DNA of 64,000 nucleotides from Helichrysum umbraculigerum (lineage: Eukaryota; Streptophyta; Magnoliopsida; Asterales; Asteraceae): assembly GCA_949592205.1 (NCBI GenBank), contig CATIUR010000003.1:167017759-167081758 (forward strand). The letters are read 5' to 3'. Below, in pieces: positions 31,501 to 42,853 of the stretch. A program made the translations under genes and the position numbers. Each line of letters opens with the position of its first letter. Position 1 is the first letter of the stretch. The notes under the pieces are model-generated. The model was not told the DNA's origin. It did no database searches and was given only the letters and a program-made list of their open reading frames with translations.

Positions 31501-33674
31501 CATAATCATCTTCATGAATCAATCATAAACACCATGAACACCTAATCAACTTTACACAATTTAGTTTGAATACAACTAATCATCATCATGTATCAACTCT
31601 AACATGATCACTAACAACCATTATCAAACATACACTAATTACACAAGCTTATAAGCTTTGATCATCATAATCAACTAAACCCTTTAACTTTATTAATGAT
31701 CATATATCAAATTCACCATTTCTAAACTAGGTTTAGATTATAATCCACATATAATCATCAACTAACGACTATATGATCATTACAAACTTCAATTTCATAT
31801 TAACCAAACAACTTTTATCTTAATCATCATCAATATCAAGAACACTCAAACAATTCATAAACCCTAGCTTCATTGATGTTAATCATCATCATTAATAAGC
31901 TCAAGTAGCATCATTTTAGCAACCTCAACCCTTGATTTTGAATTTAATGTCACTAATTTGCTAAAACCCCAAAACATCATTTCTAGGTTTATAAAATTAG
32001 AGAAATAAAACTTACCAAGCAATTAGAAAGGTTGAAGGATGATTAATCTATGTGTTTGAAGCTTGGATTGGAGCTTGAGAGCTTTGATTTAAAGAGAGGA
32101 GGTGAATCCATCTAGGGTTTCATATGTATGTATGAACGTACTTATGTATGTATTGTGTGGGAATAAAAACCGATTTATTCCATAGATTATAGCATATAAG
32201 TGTGTAATTTTCATTCCCCGTGTTTATTATTGTCTGGAACTTAAAAATCATTTGCGGGGAAATACCATTTTATTTTACCGTCAACTAAATTAATTTAAAT
32301 CGGTTAATAATTTATTAGTCACAATAAATTATTAGGCTCTTTTACCCATTTATTTTCAAATAAACTACCGAACCTGTTTTCTGACACATTAAATAATACC
32401 TCACAGTCTGAAAATATTAACATACTAACAGACCCAGAAACAGGGTGTTACAGAGAACATGTGTGCGCGTCACGTAACTTCCTTACTTGGAAGTTGTCAC
32501 AATATCGAATACACGCTGCGCTTATCTTCCAATCACAATCAGGCAAAATACATTTTGCTCTGTACCTTTTTTTGTCTGACTGTGTTGGTTTAATCTGAAA
32601 ACCCTCTTCTAGATAGTTGGTATGCAATTGAAGCAGAAATTCCTCTTTACTTACGAATGTTTGGCCCTCTCGAATCCGACAAGATTTCTCATACATTGCA
32701 TCTGGCCGTTTAGGAACTTCTTTTTCTTCCTCTCCTGACGGCGTTGGTATATTCCAGAATATATCAGGTTCAGCTGATTTTACTGGTATTGGTTTGTCGT
32801 ACATATCTCTTGAATCAGGCTCATCCTCCTCATCACCCTCATCATCCTCATCATCTTCAACAATGTGATTACAAAATGGATGGTCATGATCCTTTGGTGG
32901 ATTGACATTTTCCTCATCATAATGATCATAATCACGAGGATGTGGATCTGAATCTGGCTCCTCCACATAGTAATTTGAATGAGATTGATCATATTGAACA
33001 TCCGAATCAAATTTATAATTATCTTGGGTCTCTTCAACTACCCTAAATGAAGGGTTCATCGAGTGTTCTGTTAGATGGAAAACTGTATTTTGTGGAGGAG
33101 CATGATAATGAAATTGATATTGTGGTTGATAAGGAAACGGAAATTGTTGAACGGGCTGTTGAAATTGCTGATATTGTGGTTGTTGAAAGGGCTGTTGAAA
33201 TGGATGATATTGAGGTTGTTGAAAGGGTTGTTGAAATGACTGATATTGAGCTTGTTGGTAGTATTCAGTAGTCTGTTGTTGGTTCTGTGGTTGAAAACCA
33301 GAACTACTACTACTAGGTTGATTGCTACCCTTACCAGAAACATTTCGTACAAGATCAACAATGTAAATTTCTATCGGAGTATTGTTAATTGCATGGCACA
33401 GAAAATCACCAAAATCATCAATATCATCATTTATATCAACAACATATTGACCTTCCATATATTTTAGACAAACAGGTGAATCAAGTGGTAGACCTACTTT
33501 TCTTAATACGTTTTTCAACAAAACTCTGCACGCCATGGGCTTCTCTGGTGCCACTGGAAGTTTTAACGGCACTCTACTACATTCTATTGGCAAATACATT
33601 GGCATGTTATTAACATATTCAAAACGACCCCCAAAACATATAAAAACTTTAAACTTGTCCATCAAAAAACGCAA
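28548..33674 (-). pseudogene. MuDR-type transposase of MULE2, broken by solo LTR B
   Basis: Exon 1 runs from 33674 to 32453, is interrupted by LTR B, then resumes 30213-29877. A GT-AG intron (29876-29802) follows, then exon 2 to 28548. The reading frame across the LTR is restored exactly when the LTR and one TSD are ignored (DAHTC, then SRTQILANSRH). In order, the protein has an N-terminal domain, a Gln/Tyr/Pro-rich linker, an acidic region, a MuDR DNA-binding domain with CDW and CSR residues, the DDE transposase region (IIVDGAHL, ISDRSAAI, CSRHLL), a SWIM zinc finger (CTCKQW...CGHVAAAIRH) and a zinc knuckle (CSRCKERGHSRVNC). A TAG (29742-29744) directly follows DGAHL, where Lys is normal. 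It is thus inactive twice over. Confidence 0.9.
30214..32452 (-). mobile_element. Solo LTR B (2.2 kb), 5-bp TSD, inside the transposase
   Basis: The TSD GAGAA lies at 30209-30213 and 32453-32457. Read on the minus strand it starts TGTAACACCC and ends GGGTGTTATA. It shares with LTR D the block around TCCGTTATGGCCATACGGAT (30752-30771 here). Its interior is AT-rich with many ATCATCA words and lacks the GC hairpin array of A, D and E. There is no coding sequence. Confidence 0.9.
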
Positions 33675-34914
33675 TACTACCTGAGTGGGTGAAAATTTGT
33701 ACCTGAAGAATGATATGTTAAAAGGATGATGAGAGGAGTGTGAGAATTTGAGAGTGATTGCAGAGATGGATGTTAAAATGAAAAGTATTGAAACTACAAA
33801 AATATGATATTGTTAAAATGTGTGACACCCGTCAAATTAGGACTAGATTTTTAGTTCCTAATCACTTTGTAATACATGTAGTTAGTGCTATGTATTAGGC
33901 TAATTGTGTGTATCAAATTATATATTGGCAAATATATATCAATATGCGATTAAGTTTAATCGTTCATTTTAAATCGGCCGAATTCCGATTCAATTATACG
34001 GCGTTGGTGAAAAACAATATTAAGTAATATAGGAAATATTATTTAATACAACTCGTTATTTCTTATATATTATTTTGTTAATATATATAAAGTATTCGTA
34101 TCGTACAAATCAACCGTACGCGACAAAATTTATAAATAATGTATTATTATGGAAGATAATAATTATTATTTACATTCAGTTAAAATAAAACATATTTCGT
34201 TTTATAACATTTTACCCAAACGCGACGAAACCAATTAAATCGTGTCCGTCTCAGAAAGATAAAACAAAGATATATTTTTATATCTCATTAAAAGTATTTT
34301 TATTAGAATACTTCGATTAAAATACGTACGATGTCAATTATAGAAATTTATCGAATTAAAATATTATACTACTTTTCGATCGGGTACAAAAATACGGGCG
34401 TTTTGTACTGCAAATATTAACCAACCAACTCCAATAATTGGAGTTGGCCAGTTAGATCAAACGCACCCTTTGTTTTCATTTTCATTCTCCATTTCATTCT
34501 CAATCTCTCTCGGCTCTCTCTCGGTTCCAAATCAAACAACAACAACAAATAACAAAAACGAGATCAAGCATCATCATCATCATCGTGATCATCTTCATCA
34601 TTCATCATCATCATCACCAAGCTCCATCTCCATTTTAGCTCCATTTTAAATTGTAAGGAAATCAACAACTTTTGTTTAAATTATATGTTTATATGTATTT
34701 ATAACATCATATATTAACATCTAGCAACTGATTATGTCCAAAGAAATTGATTAGGATGGGTTTGGGTGAATTTTTGGAACGACACCTTAAAACTACTTTA
34801 GTACATTTATTTACTTGTCTTGTAGCTCATCAAACTATAAAATGTCCAAATCAAAACTTGAAACTCGTTTTACAAACTCAAAAATGGTAACAGTTTATGT
34901 CTTCGGCATAAACT

Positions 34915-35030
34915 ATAACCTTCGGCAGAAACCATCACCTTCGGCAGAAACCATAACCTTCGGCAGAAAACATCACCTTCGGCAGAAACCATAACCTTCG
35001 GCAGAAACCATCACTTTCGGCAGAAACCTA
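34915..35030. repeat. CTTCGGCAGAAACC tandem units in LTR C
   Basis: Six to seven copies of a ~19-bp unit (CTTCGGCAGAAACCATMAC, M = A or C). They lie at about the same relative place as the hairpin arrays of LTRs A, D and E, but have a different sequence. Confidence 0.85.
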
Positions 35031-35607
35031 TAACTAGCAGTTTTAACTATAACAATTTAAATACGATACAACAAATCATGCAAAATAATAATAGTTTGAA
35101 ATTATTATTACAAGCTGTCACCAACGACCCGTATACATTTTCACAAACTCAACCCTAATCAATTACCAAAGTATTTGGTCAAAACTAGTTAAGGGAATAA
35201 CTAGCATAGATGGTCCGTAGTGTCATCAAATCAATTAAACCTTGCGCGTTTGATACGCCCGGCAAGTTTTAAGAATCTAATCATTTATCAAAACCTTGCA
35301 CGTCTCAGACGTCCTGCAGGTTCAGTCGTTGTAACGACATCAAATCATTGTGAATCATCATAAATTGTTGGCTAACAATTCAATAGGCTCAGGTGAGTTT
35401 CATAGCCCCTCTTTTACTGTTTTTACTTGTTTTAAACTGTTTTGGGGTGGGATACATGCTCAAACTATTTTATGGAAACCGTTTTTGAAAACGTTTCTAC
35501 ATATTAGCATGAGTTGTTTTCAAAATCCTTTAAAGTCCTCTGAAGCATAGTTCTGTTAATATGATTTAGCGTGAATGTTGGTGTATGGTACTATATGTGA
35601 TTGATGA

Positions 35608-35716
35608 ATCCCGTCCGGGTTAGCAAGCACTAACCTGTCAAACGGACGTATTATGGTACCATATGGGATTGACAATCCCCGTCCGAGTTAGCAAGCACTA
35701 ACCTGTCAAACGGACG
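35608..35716. repeat. Duplicated nested hairpin in LTR C
   Basis: Two copies about 67 bp apart each have outer arms CGTCCG / CGGACG and inner arms GGTTAG / CTAACC around a short loop (CAAGCA). The flanking phrase GGTACYATATGKGATTGA is also duplicated. Confidence 0.8.
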
Positions 35717-36311
35717 CATTATCATTTGTTCAAACGTATGTTGATTAGGCATACGCATAGAGGCACCCTCGATCAGGCACTTGATAGTGATCCTGACCCC
35801 TCAGTTAAGCTCAGACTATGTGCTCATGTTAGTTGTATCAATCTTTACTTATTTGTTTAATTACAAATATTCATGTGATACCCATCAATCAATTATTTAC
35901 ATGCTTTGTAAATCAAATCATCAAATCTTGCGGTTCACACATCATATATTGTTATATCAAACCTGTGATCTCACCAGCTTTATAGCTGACCTTTTAGCAT
36001 GTTATCTCAGGTACTCAGCAGTAGGTTGGACTGCCCATCAGGATACTGTAGCTCGAGTCGCATGCAATTATATAATATCAAGAGATTTCCCTGCATTTCT
36101 ATATTTTGATTAAATTAGATATGTACTAGAATCTCTCAAGTAGCTATGCGAACTCATCTTTTGTAAACCATATGTAGACTCTTACGTTAATCAATGTATT
36201 TGTAAAACGACGCATGTAGTGGTCGTTCATTATGTATCTTATGTGCTTTGTGTATTGATTAGTAGCACCCCAAGGTATGCTTCCGCGATCAGTAAATTTG
36301 GGGGTGTTACA

Positions 36312-36787
36312 AAATGGAAGTTATCCAGATCATTATCCAAAAAGTACAAAAAATCTTAAAAATGTCAGAAAATCTTATCTAGAAAATCTGAAAAAACTTA
36401 TCTTGAAAAATCTTATCTTGAAAAAATCTGAAAAATGTCAGAAAATCTTATCTGAAATTGAAAAATCTGAAACTGTTAACTTATGACTAGTGACCAAGAA
36501 TTACGACCAGTGAACAAAAGTTACGACTAGTGAACATGAGTTGCGGCCGGGTCGCAGGTCGCCGAGCTCGGGTCGCAGGTCGCGTGGTGCGACCTGCGAC
36601 CGGTGAACGGGTCGTAAGGAACTTGGGCTTGTCTTTTACTCGGTAACCCATTCGGTCGCGGGTCGCAGGTAACGGGTCGCGGGTCGCATGATGCGACCGG
36701 CGACCGGGGGGTAAATCCGCAATTTTTTAAAAAAAGTGACAAAACGAAAAATACGTTCCGAAAAAGTGGCATTTCGATTAATTTCCC
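36312..36787. repeat. MULE2 right terminal inverted repeat
   Basis: This mirrors the left repeat. AAAATCTTATCT motifs are followed by three units of TGACTAGTGACCAAGAATTA type (36480-36540), then the hairpin zone with GGTCGCAGGTCGC / GCGACCTGCGACC (arms 13 bp, loop GTGGT, about 36571-36602). The outer part ends GATTAATTTCCC. It has only 6 G where the left repeat has 20 C. Confidence 0.85.
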
Positions 36788-36796
36788 TATATTTAA

Positions 36797-37376
36797 AAGA
36801 AAGTTGTCACATCGTGACATAGTTAAACTTTCCAAAGAAAAAACAATTAAACAATTATTTGATGATGTTTGATTTGTCCATATAACATATAAGTTAGACT
36901 TCGAAGAAATTGAGTCAAATGCAAATGGTAAAAAAGTTAAAATATTGATCAATCAAATTCAAAAGATATGAAGAAAAAAAACACTCTTATACTAATACGC
37001 TTGCGTTAACCAATCATTAAATTAATTAATTATTAAACAGTCGATATCTAATGTATGGACAGTATACAAGTTACCAATTTAGCATAGTCCAAGTGGTACC
37101 ACCACCGTAAATATTCAGACTCTACATTTATGATTGACAGGTATTCGAATTCGTGCCTCAGCATATGTGTTTTATTTGTGGGCATGTGATTTGCCCGACG
37201 TTGATGTTCCTTACGGTGGAACATACGCATACCATTGAAACATGATACGGGAGTCAAGTATACCCTTCAAATTACCATTAGTATACAAGTTAAACAAAGA
37301 ATATGATTAATTAATTTCATATTAGAGAATGTAAAATTGCTAACATTCATTTGGGTACATTGTGAAATCCATTCGA

Positions 37377-37455
<79 letters not shown>

Positions 37456-37886
37456 TAGTTACACAACGTGTCACTAGCCTAGATGATATCGATCAGCGCC
37501 ATTCGATATCTTCAAGTGCGATCATTAAATTACTACCACCTCCTTCCTAATCATATTGTCTACGGATAAAAAATACACAATTTAAAAAAAAAAAAAATTA
37601 ACCATTTCTTCTTTACATTTTAGTAAGATGACGACACCTCTACATTTACTTTTTACCTTTTTGTGGTATTTGTATACATTAGGGGTACAAATGAATTTTA
37701 CCTCATTATTCTAATCTACTTATGAAAATAAACAATTAAAAATATAACTATAAACATTTATAAATTGATTATTTGATTTATTTCCAATGTTTGCACCAAT
37801 TAACATTTAAAACTCTGAAACTAGAAGGTGATCAAGATAAAAAAACATTCAGAAATTAATGTAATTATATGTATAGTATATATTTA
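36797..37886. other. Intergenic, with a (CT)n(TA)n microsatellite
   Basis: A compound microsatellite, (CT)10 then (TA)29, occupies 37376-37453. The remaining sequence is AT-rich with no gene-like ORF. Confidence 0.6.
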
Positions 37887-38100
37887 GGATTTTGCTATAC
37901 ATAGCTTTTAGAGCTATAGATAACAACCGAAAATTCATGGGTAGTTGGTAAATAGTGGTTAAAAAACCAACTTAGTTGGTTAATATTCACAATTCAATTG
38001 TAATTGGTTGACGGTTTCAGGGTGATTGTCAGTTTTAACGAAATTTATGAGGCGGTTATATTATTAAACATAGCACTTAGGGCTATGTATAGCAAAATCC
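37887..38100. mobile_element. MULE-type MITE (214 bp), 9-bp TSD
   Basis: The TSD ATATATTTA lies at 37878-37886 and 38101-38109. Terminal repeats are GGATTTTGCTATACATAGC / GCTATGTATAGCAAAATCC, perfect over 19 bp and continuing imperfectly. Non-coding. Confidence 0.9.
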
Positions 38101-38109
38101 ATATATTTA

Positions 38110-38733
38110 TCTAGAATTACGATCGACCTTAGGAAGTTACGTAGTATTATCGAATTGATAAACCATGAAATGTCAACTATAACATTATTTTAAATATAAA
38201 GACAATTTCAATGGTCAAAGTTGTATGATATAGTGAGATACTTGTAAGATCATCTCACTCATTTAATTTAATCAATATTTTCAAATAACAATCAAGTTTT
38301 TCCCTAGTAGATGAACTAAAAAATACTTATCTATCATATTACTATAAGTTTACAAGTCTTCTATTATTAATAAAGTAAAAACTCTTAAAAAAACCTTCAT
38401 TATAATATTGTTAATCTTGAGAATTGAGATGCTTACTTACACACGTTTAATCAGGTAAATTGTGTTTATTCTTTGATTAAAAAATTATTTGTGTCATTTT
38501 TAAACCTAAGGAATAATAATTTGACCATATATGTAACAATAGTACGTGTTGTTAATATAACAACTTGTTATATTAATCAAGACATTTTAGTAAACAAACT
38601 ATATCACATTTACACCTAAGTTAGCTAGCTACATAATTTTCCTATTATATACATCCTTTTTGACTTTACGAATTCTATATATATGCATGCATAAATTCAT
38701 ATTATGCATTGCATTGCATGTTCATAAATCAAC
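38110..38733. other. Upstream region of the FAD oxidase gene
   Basis: AT-rich with no ORF. TATA-like words (CTATATATATGC, about 38677) lie some 55 bp before the ATG. No specific regulatory motif can be supported. Confidence 0.4.
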
Positions 38734-40332
38734 ATGAAAATGTCTCTTTTTGCCCTAATATTTGTCTTCCTCTTTAGCCAGTCATTAGCAACTTCAAATA
38801 CTCCTGAAGAAAACTTCATCCAATGCTTAATTAATTCACCACAACTTACAACACCGATCACCGGAGATATCTATACTCCGGCCAACTCTTCCTTCCCCAC
38901 CGTCTTACAAACTTACATTCGTAACCTTCGTTTCAACGAATCCACAACCCCAAAACCAGCCATAATCGTCACCGCTTTAGACCTTTCACACATTCAAGCC
39001 TCCATTTTATGTGCCAAAAAATACAACTTACTATTAAAAACACGAAGTGGTGGTCATGACTACGAGGGTCTGTCATACGTCTCGTATGCTGAAGGACCTT
39101 TCGTTATCCTCGATTTGTTTAACATTCGAGCGATTAATGTATCCATTGAAGACGAAACTGCATGGGTTCAAGCTGGTGCAACTTTAGGAGAACTTTTTTA
39201 TCGAATAGCCGAAAAAAGTAGCACTCATGGCTTCCCTGCTGGAGTTTGTCCTACAGTTGGTATTGGTGGACATTTTAGCGGTGGTGGGTACGGTAACATG
39301 ATGAGAAAATACGGTCTTTCTGTCGATAATATCATTGATGCTCAGATTATCGACGTTAATGGTAAACTTCTAGATCGGAAATCGATGGGTGAAGATTTGT
39401 TTTGGGCTATTACTGGTGGTGGAGGTGTAAGTTTTGGGGTGGTTGTTTCATACAAAATAAACATAGTTCGTGTTCCAGAAATTGTTACTGTCTTTCAACC
39501 TAGAAGAATTTCGGAACAAAATGTCACGAATGTTGCTCACAAGTGGTTACAAGTTGCGAATAAGCTAGATAACGATCTTTTTATTCGTATGGTTTTAGAT
39601 GTTGTGAACAACACAAACGGTGAGAAGACGATTCGTGGTTCGTTTCCAAGTTTGTATCTTGGAAACACTACAACTTTACTAAATATAATGAACGAAAGTT
39701 TTCCGGAATTAGGGTTACAAAGATCAGATTGTCAAGAAATGAACTGGACTCAATCGATTTTATGGTACTATAGTTTCCCTCCTAACTCCCCTGACTCGAC
39801 TCTTCTGAGTCGAATCCCTCGATCTCTCACTCATCTCAAACGAAAATCTGATTACGTGAAAAAACCTATTTCGAAAGAAGGATTAGGGTTAATTTTCAAG
39901 AAAATGATCGAGTTAGGACGTCCGGTTTTAACTTTTAATCCTTATGGTGGACGAATGGCTGAGATCTCCGAGTTTGCTAAACCATTCCCACATCGAGCTG
40001 GGAACATCGCCAAGATTCAATACGCGGCGGATTGGAATGAAAATGGAGTCGATATAGCAAACTATTACGTAAACCTAACTAGGGTTTTGCATGAATACAT
40101 GACACCATTTGTGTCAAAGCATCCAAGAGAAGCTTTCTTGAATTACAGGGATTTGGATATCGGTGTTACCGATAATGGGAAGAACAGTTTGATTGAAGGG
40201 ACTGTTTATGGGGTCAAATATTTCAAAATAACTAATTTTAAAAGGTTGGTGAGAGTGAAAACGATGGTGGATCCTGATAACTTTTTTAGAAATGAACAAA
40301 GTATCCCTACTTTGACATCTTCTAGAAAGTAA
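38734..40332 (+). CDS. Berberine-bridge-enzyme-like FAD oxidase
   Basis: A single-exon gene of 532 residues, the usual length for the plant BBE-like family. Residues 1-19 or so (MKMSLFALIFVFLFSQSLA) are a secretory signal peptide. The FAD-binding (PCMH) domain covers about 70-250 and has both residues for bicovalent flavin: His108 in RSGGHDYEG and Cys172 in GVCPTVGIGGHFSGGGYG. The C-terminal BBE domain has LNYRDLDIG and VDPDNFFRNEQSIP. The family oxidises carbohydrates, monolignols or alkaloids with oxygen, mainly in the apothecium-free secretory route: apoplast or vacuole. The substrate cannot be told from sequence, but in Asteraceae related proteins are carbohydrate oxidases. Several N-glycosylation sites (NSS, NES, NVS, NVT, NTT) support secretion. 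No defect is visible. Confidence 0.95.
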   Translation: MKMSLFALIFVFLFSQSLATSNTPEENFIQCLINSPQLTTPITGDIYTPANSSFPTVLQTYIRNLRFNESTTPKPAIIVTALDLSHIQASILCAKKYNLLLKTRSGGHDYEGLSYVSYAEGPFVILDLFNIRAINVSIEDETAWVQAGATLGELFYRIAEKSSTHGFPAGVCPTVGIGGHFSGGGYGNMMRKYGLSVDNIIDAQIIDVNGKLLDRKSMGEDLFWAITGGGGVSFGVVVSYKINIVRVPEIVTVFQPRRISEQNVTNVAHKWLQVANKLDNDLFIRMVLDVVNNTNGEKTIRGSFPSLYLGNTTTLLNIMNESFPELGLQRSDCQEMNWTQSILWYYSFPPNSPDSTLLSRIPRSLTHLKRKSDYVKKPISKEGLGLIFKKMIELGRPVLTFNPYGGRMAEISEFAKPFPHRAGNIAKIQYAADWNENGVDIANYYVNLTRVLHEYMTPFVSKHPREAFLNYRDLDIGVTDNGKNSLIEGTVYGVKYFKITNFKRLVRVKTMVDPDNFFRNEQSIPTLTSSRK

Positions 40333-40580
40333 ACTACGTCAAAATTGGACTTATTGGCTTGTAAAATAGCGTGTAAAGCTTCATTATAATCATTTTGTGC
40401 TATTTATTTTATTAAATAAAATTGTATGAGACTTAGAATTAAACGTGTTTATTTACTTTTTTCTTTTAGAAATGAGCAAAGTATCTCAACTTTGACATCT
40501 TCTAAGAAATTAAGTAAATAAACTTGTGTAATTCTTTGACTTATTGGCTTGTAAAGCTTTATAATCCATTCGTGTTATAC
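40285..40580 (+). repeat. Tandem duplication of the oxidase gene's 3' end
   Basis: The last ~50 bp of the coding region and ~80 bp of 3' UTR (from TTTTTAGAAATGAACAAAGT, 40288) are repeated imperfectly from about 40466 (TTTTAGAAATGAGCAAAGTA), including GACTTATTGGCTTGTAAA in both. The period is about 178 bp. The second copy is outside the reading frame. Poly(A)-like signals (TTAAATAAAATTG, about 40411) lie between the copies. Confidence 0.85.
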
Positions 40581-41617
40581 GGAATAATAAATAAGACTTT
40601 GAAGTCATTTAGTTACCTTGGCATTTTTTTTTTCAATATATATACGTCCTATATACATTACTCACACAAAGCCTTCGATGACTTATCGGCTGCCTTGCTT
40701 GAGAAAGAGTTTCACGGTTCTTGGGCACATTGAGGGATTAGACGGCAATTGAAAGAAATGCTCGGATGAGTTCGATTCATTTGGTTTTTGATTTGTTCAG
40801 AAAAGAAACGAGAGACAAGAAAATATCTTTGATTACGATGAAATAATAATAAATTAATAAGTGTGTCATTTTTATTACAAGATTATTGTAAGCCTTTGTG
40901 TGTTGGGCCCATTGTCAAAATTTGGCCTGGTCCAATATGATTAGAACTTGGGCTGTTCCTAAAACTTATAATTTTTTGAAGAGGCCTATAAATTATTAGG
41001 TCTGACCATCGTCGTCGTCATCATCATCAAGCGTGATAGATATAAATACCGAGTGCAGATCGGAAAACGGCAAAAATCTCATTAGTTTAAGTATGAGGCA
41101 AGAAGAATGAAATTATGAGATATAATCTGATTTTATTTCTTCTGTCGATGATCTTAAATTTCACATTGTGTATGTGTTTTTACGGAGGCTGTGACGATTG
41201 ATTTCATGTTTAATCAGCAGACACGGCGGTGACGGTGGTCGTAGGGTGGCGAAAGTGATTTCGCAGCCACGGCTGACGTCACTGTCGATTTATGTCTGAA
41301 TAAAGGCGAATCTGAGCCTTCTTCTTTTTACTTGTTTATTATTTATTATTAATATGACTTCGATTTTTTAGTAATCAAAATCATATGTATTTGTGTTAAT
41401 CCCGGACCGGAAATTGAAATCAGGGTTTATGATTTGAATAAAATCGAATTTGAAAGTGAAGATAGGAGCAAATATGATTGATATGCTGATTAGATTATCA
41501 TATTCTTAACCATCTCTTTGTTGGTATCACTGGTGATAATAGGTATAAGATTCAAAATTTCACATGGGTGATCTATAAAAAACGCTAGCAATGCGAAAAG
41601 TATGAAATGTAAAGCTT
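40581..41617. other. Intergenic between the oxidase and a hAT element
   Basis: No gene is supported. An open stretch ending DDLSAALLEKEFHGSWAH (to 40733) lacks a start context or recognisable domain. GGGCCCATT and TTGGCCTGG (about 40905-40930) are followed by a TATAAATACC box (41041-41050), which could be an abandoned promoter. Confidence 0.4.
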
Positions 41618-41625
41618 GGTACATT

Positions 41626-42642
41626 CGGTGGCGGATTCAAGAATCCGTAGTTGGGTGTGCATAAGTTCATATAAATCATAATCTGTTATGATAATCAAAT
41701 TATTTTGTTCAGGTTTTTCTCGGGTTGAATTTTTGAGGTCGATTTTCGACTCATTTAGTGTATTATTTATACATATTTGTGTTAAATTATATATAAACGT
41801 ACAACTTCTTATATATTATGGATCATCCTATATATTATGGATCATCCAAGTACTATTGAGCTACAAATACATTTACAGTTGATATGAGCTATAGTCTCTT
41901 GAAACGTTGAAAACTAATTTGGTTAGATGTGTGAAACTTCTAAATGCTACATAAATAAGTTGTTTTAATATTTTGCCTATAAAACTGAAATTAAATTGAA
42001 GTAAGCCCGTTTACTACGATGAAATTTGGTACAATTATGTAATTTTTGCATGCAATTAAGATAAAATAATTACATTAAAATCCTTAAGGAAAATGTACGG
42101 GTAGAAACTAGTGTAAATATCAAAGACCCATAACTCCATAAGAGTCGAAGGAAAAATATTACGAGTAATAATTACTTGGCAATACTTAAGTTCCAAATAG
42201 GAGAATCTGAGTCTCCAAAGAGGCGAGCAGCAGCGGCGCAACCTGTGCAAAGAACATAGCAACAAGGCAACAAGTAGCAGACATGGAGAGGGATGAAACA
42301 CCAATACCGACTAGACAAAGTGAGGCTTCAAAGTGGCCGAAATGCTAAATGAATGTCGAGTTGGTAGTTTCGTGATAAATACATTAGGAGATGATGATGA
42401 AGCTTACATAATCTTGAATGAAAATTTTAGCAGAGAGAAGAACAACGCATATACTTGTCAATCTCATGCTAATTGTTAGTTCGACCATGCACTTTCTCTC
42501 AATTTCTTTGAAGTGGGTATGCACAACTTTTATAAAGGGTATGGTGTTAATATTTCAAAAGCTTCACAAAGATTAGTTTTTTTTCACTAGTAAGATACTT
42601 CACAGGGTATGCATGTGCGGTTCACACGTACATCCGCCACTG
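41626..42642. mobile_element. Non-autonomous hAT element (1 kb), 8-bp TSD
   Basis: The TSD GGTACATT lies at 41618-41625 and 42643-42650. Ends are CGGTGGCGGATTCA and, reversed, CAGTGGCGGATGTACGTG. There is no transposase. A 20-bp direct repeat (CTATATATTATGGATCATCC) lies near 41810-41850. It sits about 200 bp downstream of the YKT61 stop codon. Confidence 0.9.
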
Positions 42643-42853
42643 GGTACATTCTACACCTTTTACCGCATATAATGCAAACTGAGTGCTAAAAATATTACAA
42701 ACACCATAAATGAGTATTATTTTACATAAGAACAGTAGGGGCATAAGACTTAACATTGTGTTTACATGGGAGTGAAATGTATATCTTCAAACAGTCAACA
42801 TCAGAAAGTGAAAAATCATACATAAAACCATATATGGAAGGTGGAAAATGTTC

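Larger units (their letters stand above)
33821..36311 (+). mobile_element. Solo LTR C (2.5 kb), 5-bp TSD, upstream of the transposase
   Basis: The TSD AAATG lies at 33816-33820 and 36312-36316. It starts TGTGACACCC and ends GGGTGTTACA (canonical TG...CA). It sits about 150 bp upstream of the transposase ATG and separates it from the right terminal repeat, so it would also disrupt the promoter. It contains CTTCGGCAGAAACC tandem units (34915-35030) and a nested hairpin duplicated at 35608-35716. Confidence 0.9.
26991..36787. mobile_element. MULE2: Mutator-like element, 9-bp TSD, two convergent genes
   Basis: The TSD TATATTTAA lies at 26982-26990 and 36788-36796. Long terminal inverted repeats begin GGGAAATTAATC and include TTTTTCGTTTTG and a GC-rich hairpin zone. 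The left arm is about 530 bp and the right about 475 bp. The element carries a small + strand PB1-like gene and a minus-strand MuDR-type transposase gene. Removing solo LTRs B and C with one TSD each leaves about 5.1 kb. The transposase has an in-frame stop and an LTR inside it, so this copy cannot make its own transposase. Confidence 0.92.

Noticed and set aside
33047..33271. Val/Glu-rich ORF
   Set aside because: It is antisense to the Gln-rich linker of the transposase; the amino-acid repetition reflects that linker.
36527..36952. Minus-strand 141-codon ORF
   Set aside because: It is read through the GC-rich terminal repeat of MULE2; residues such as CDPRPVTCDPRP reflect the hairpin units.
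40524..40733. Small ORF after the oxidase gene
   Set aside because: It starts in the duplicated 3' UTR and contains AT-rich intergenic sequence; there is no domain or transcript signal.
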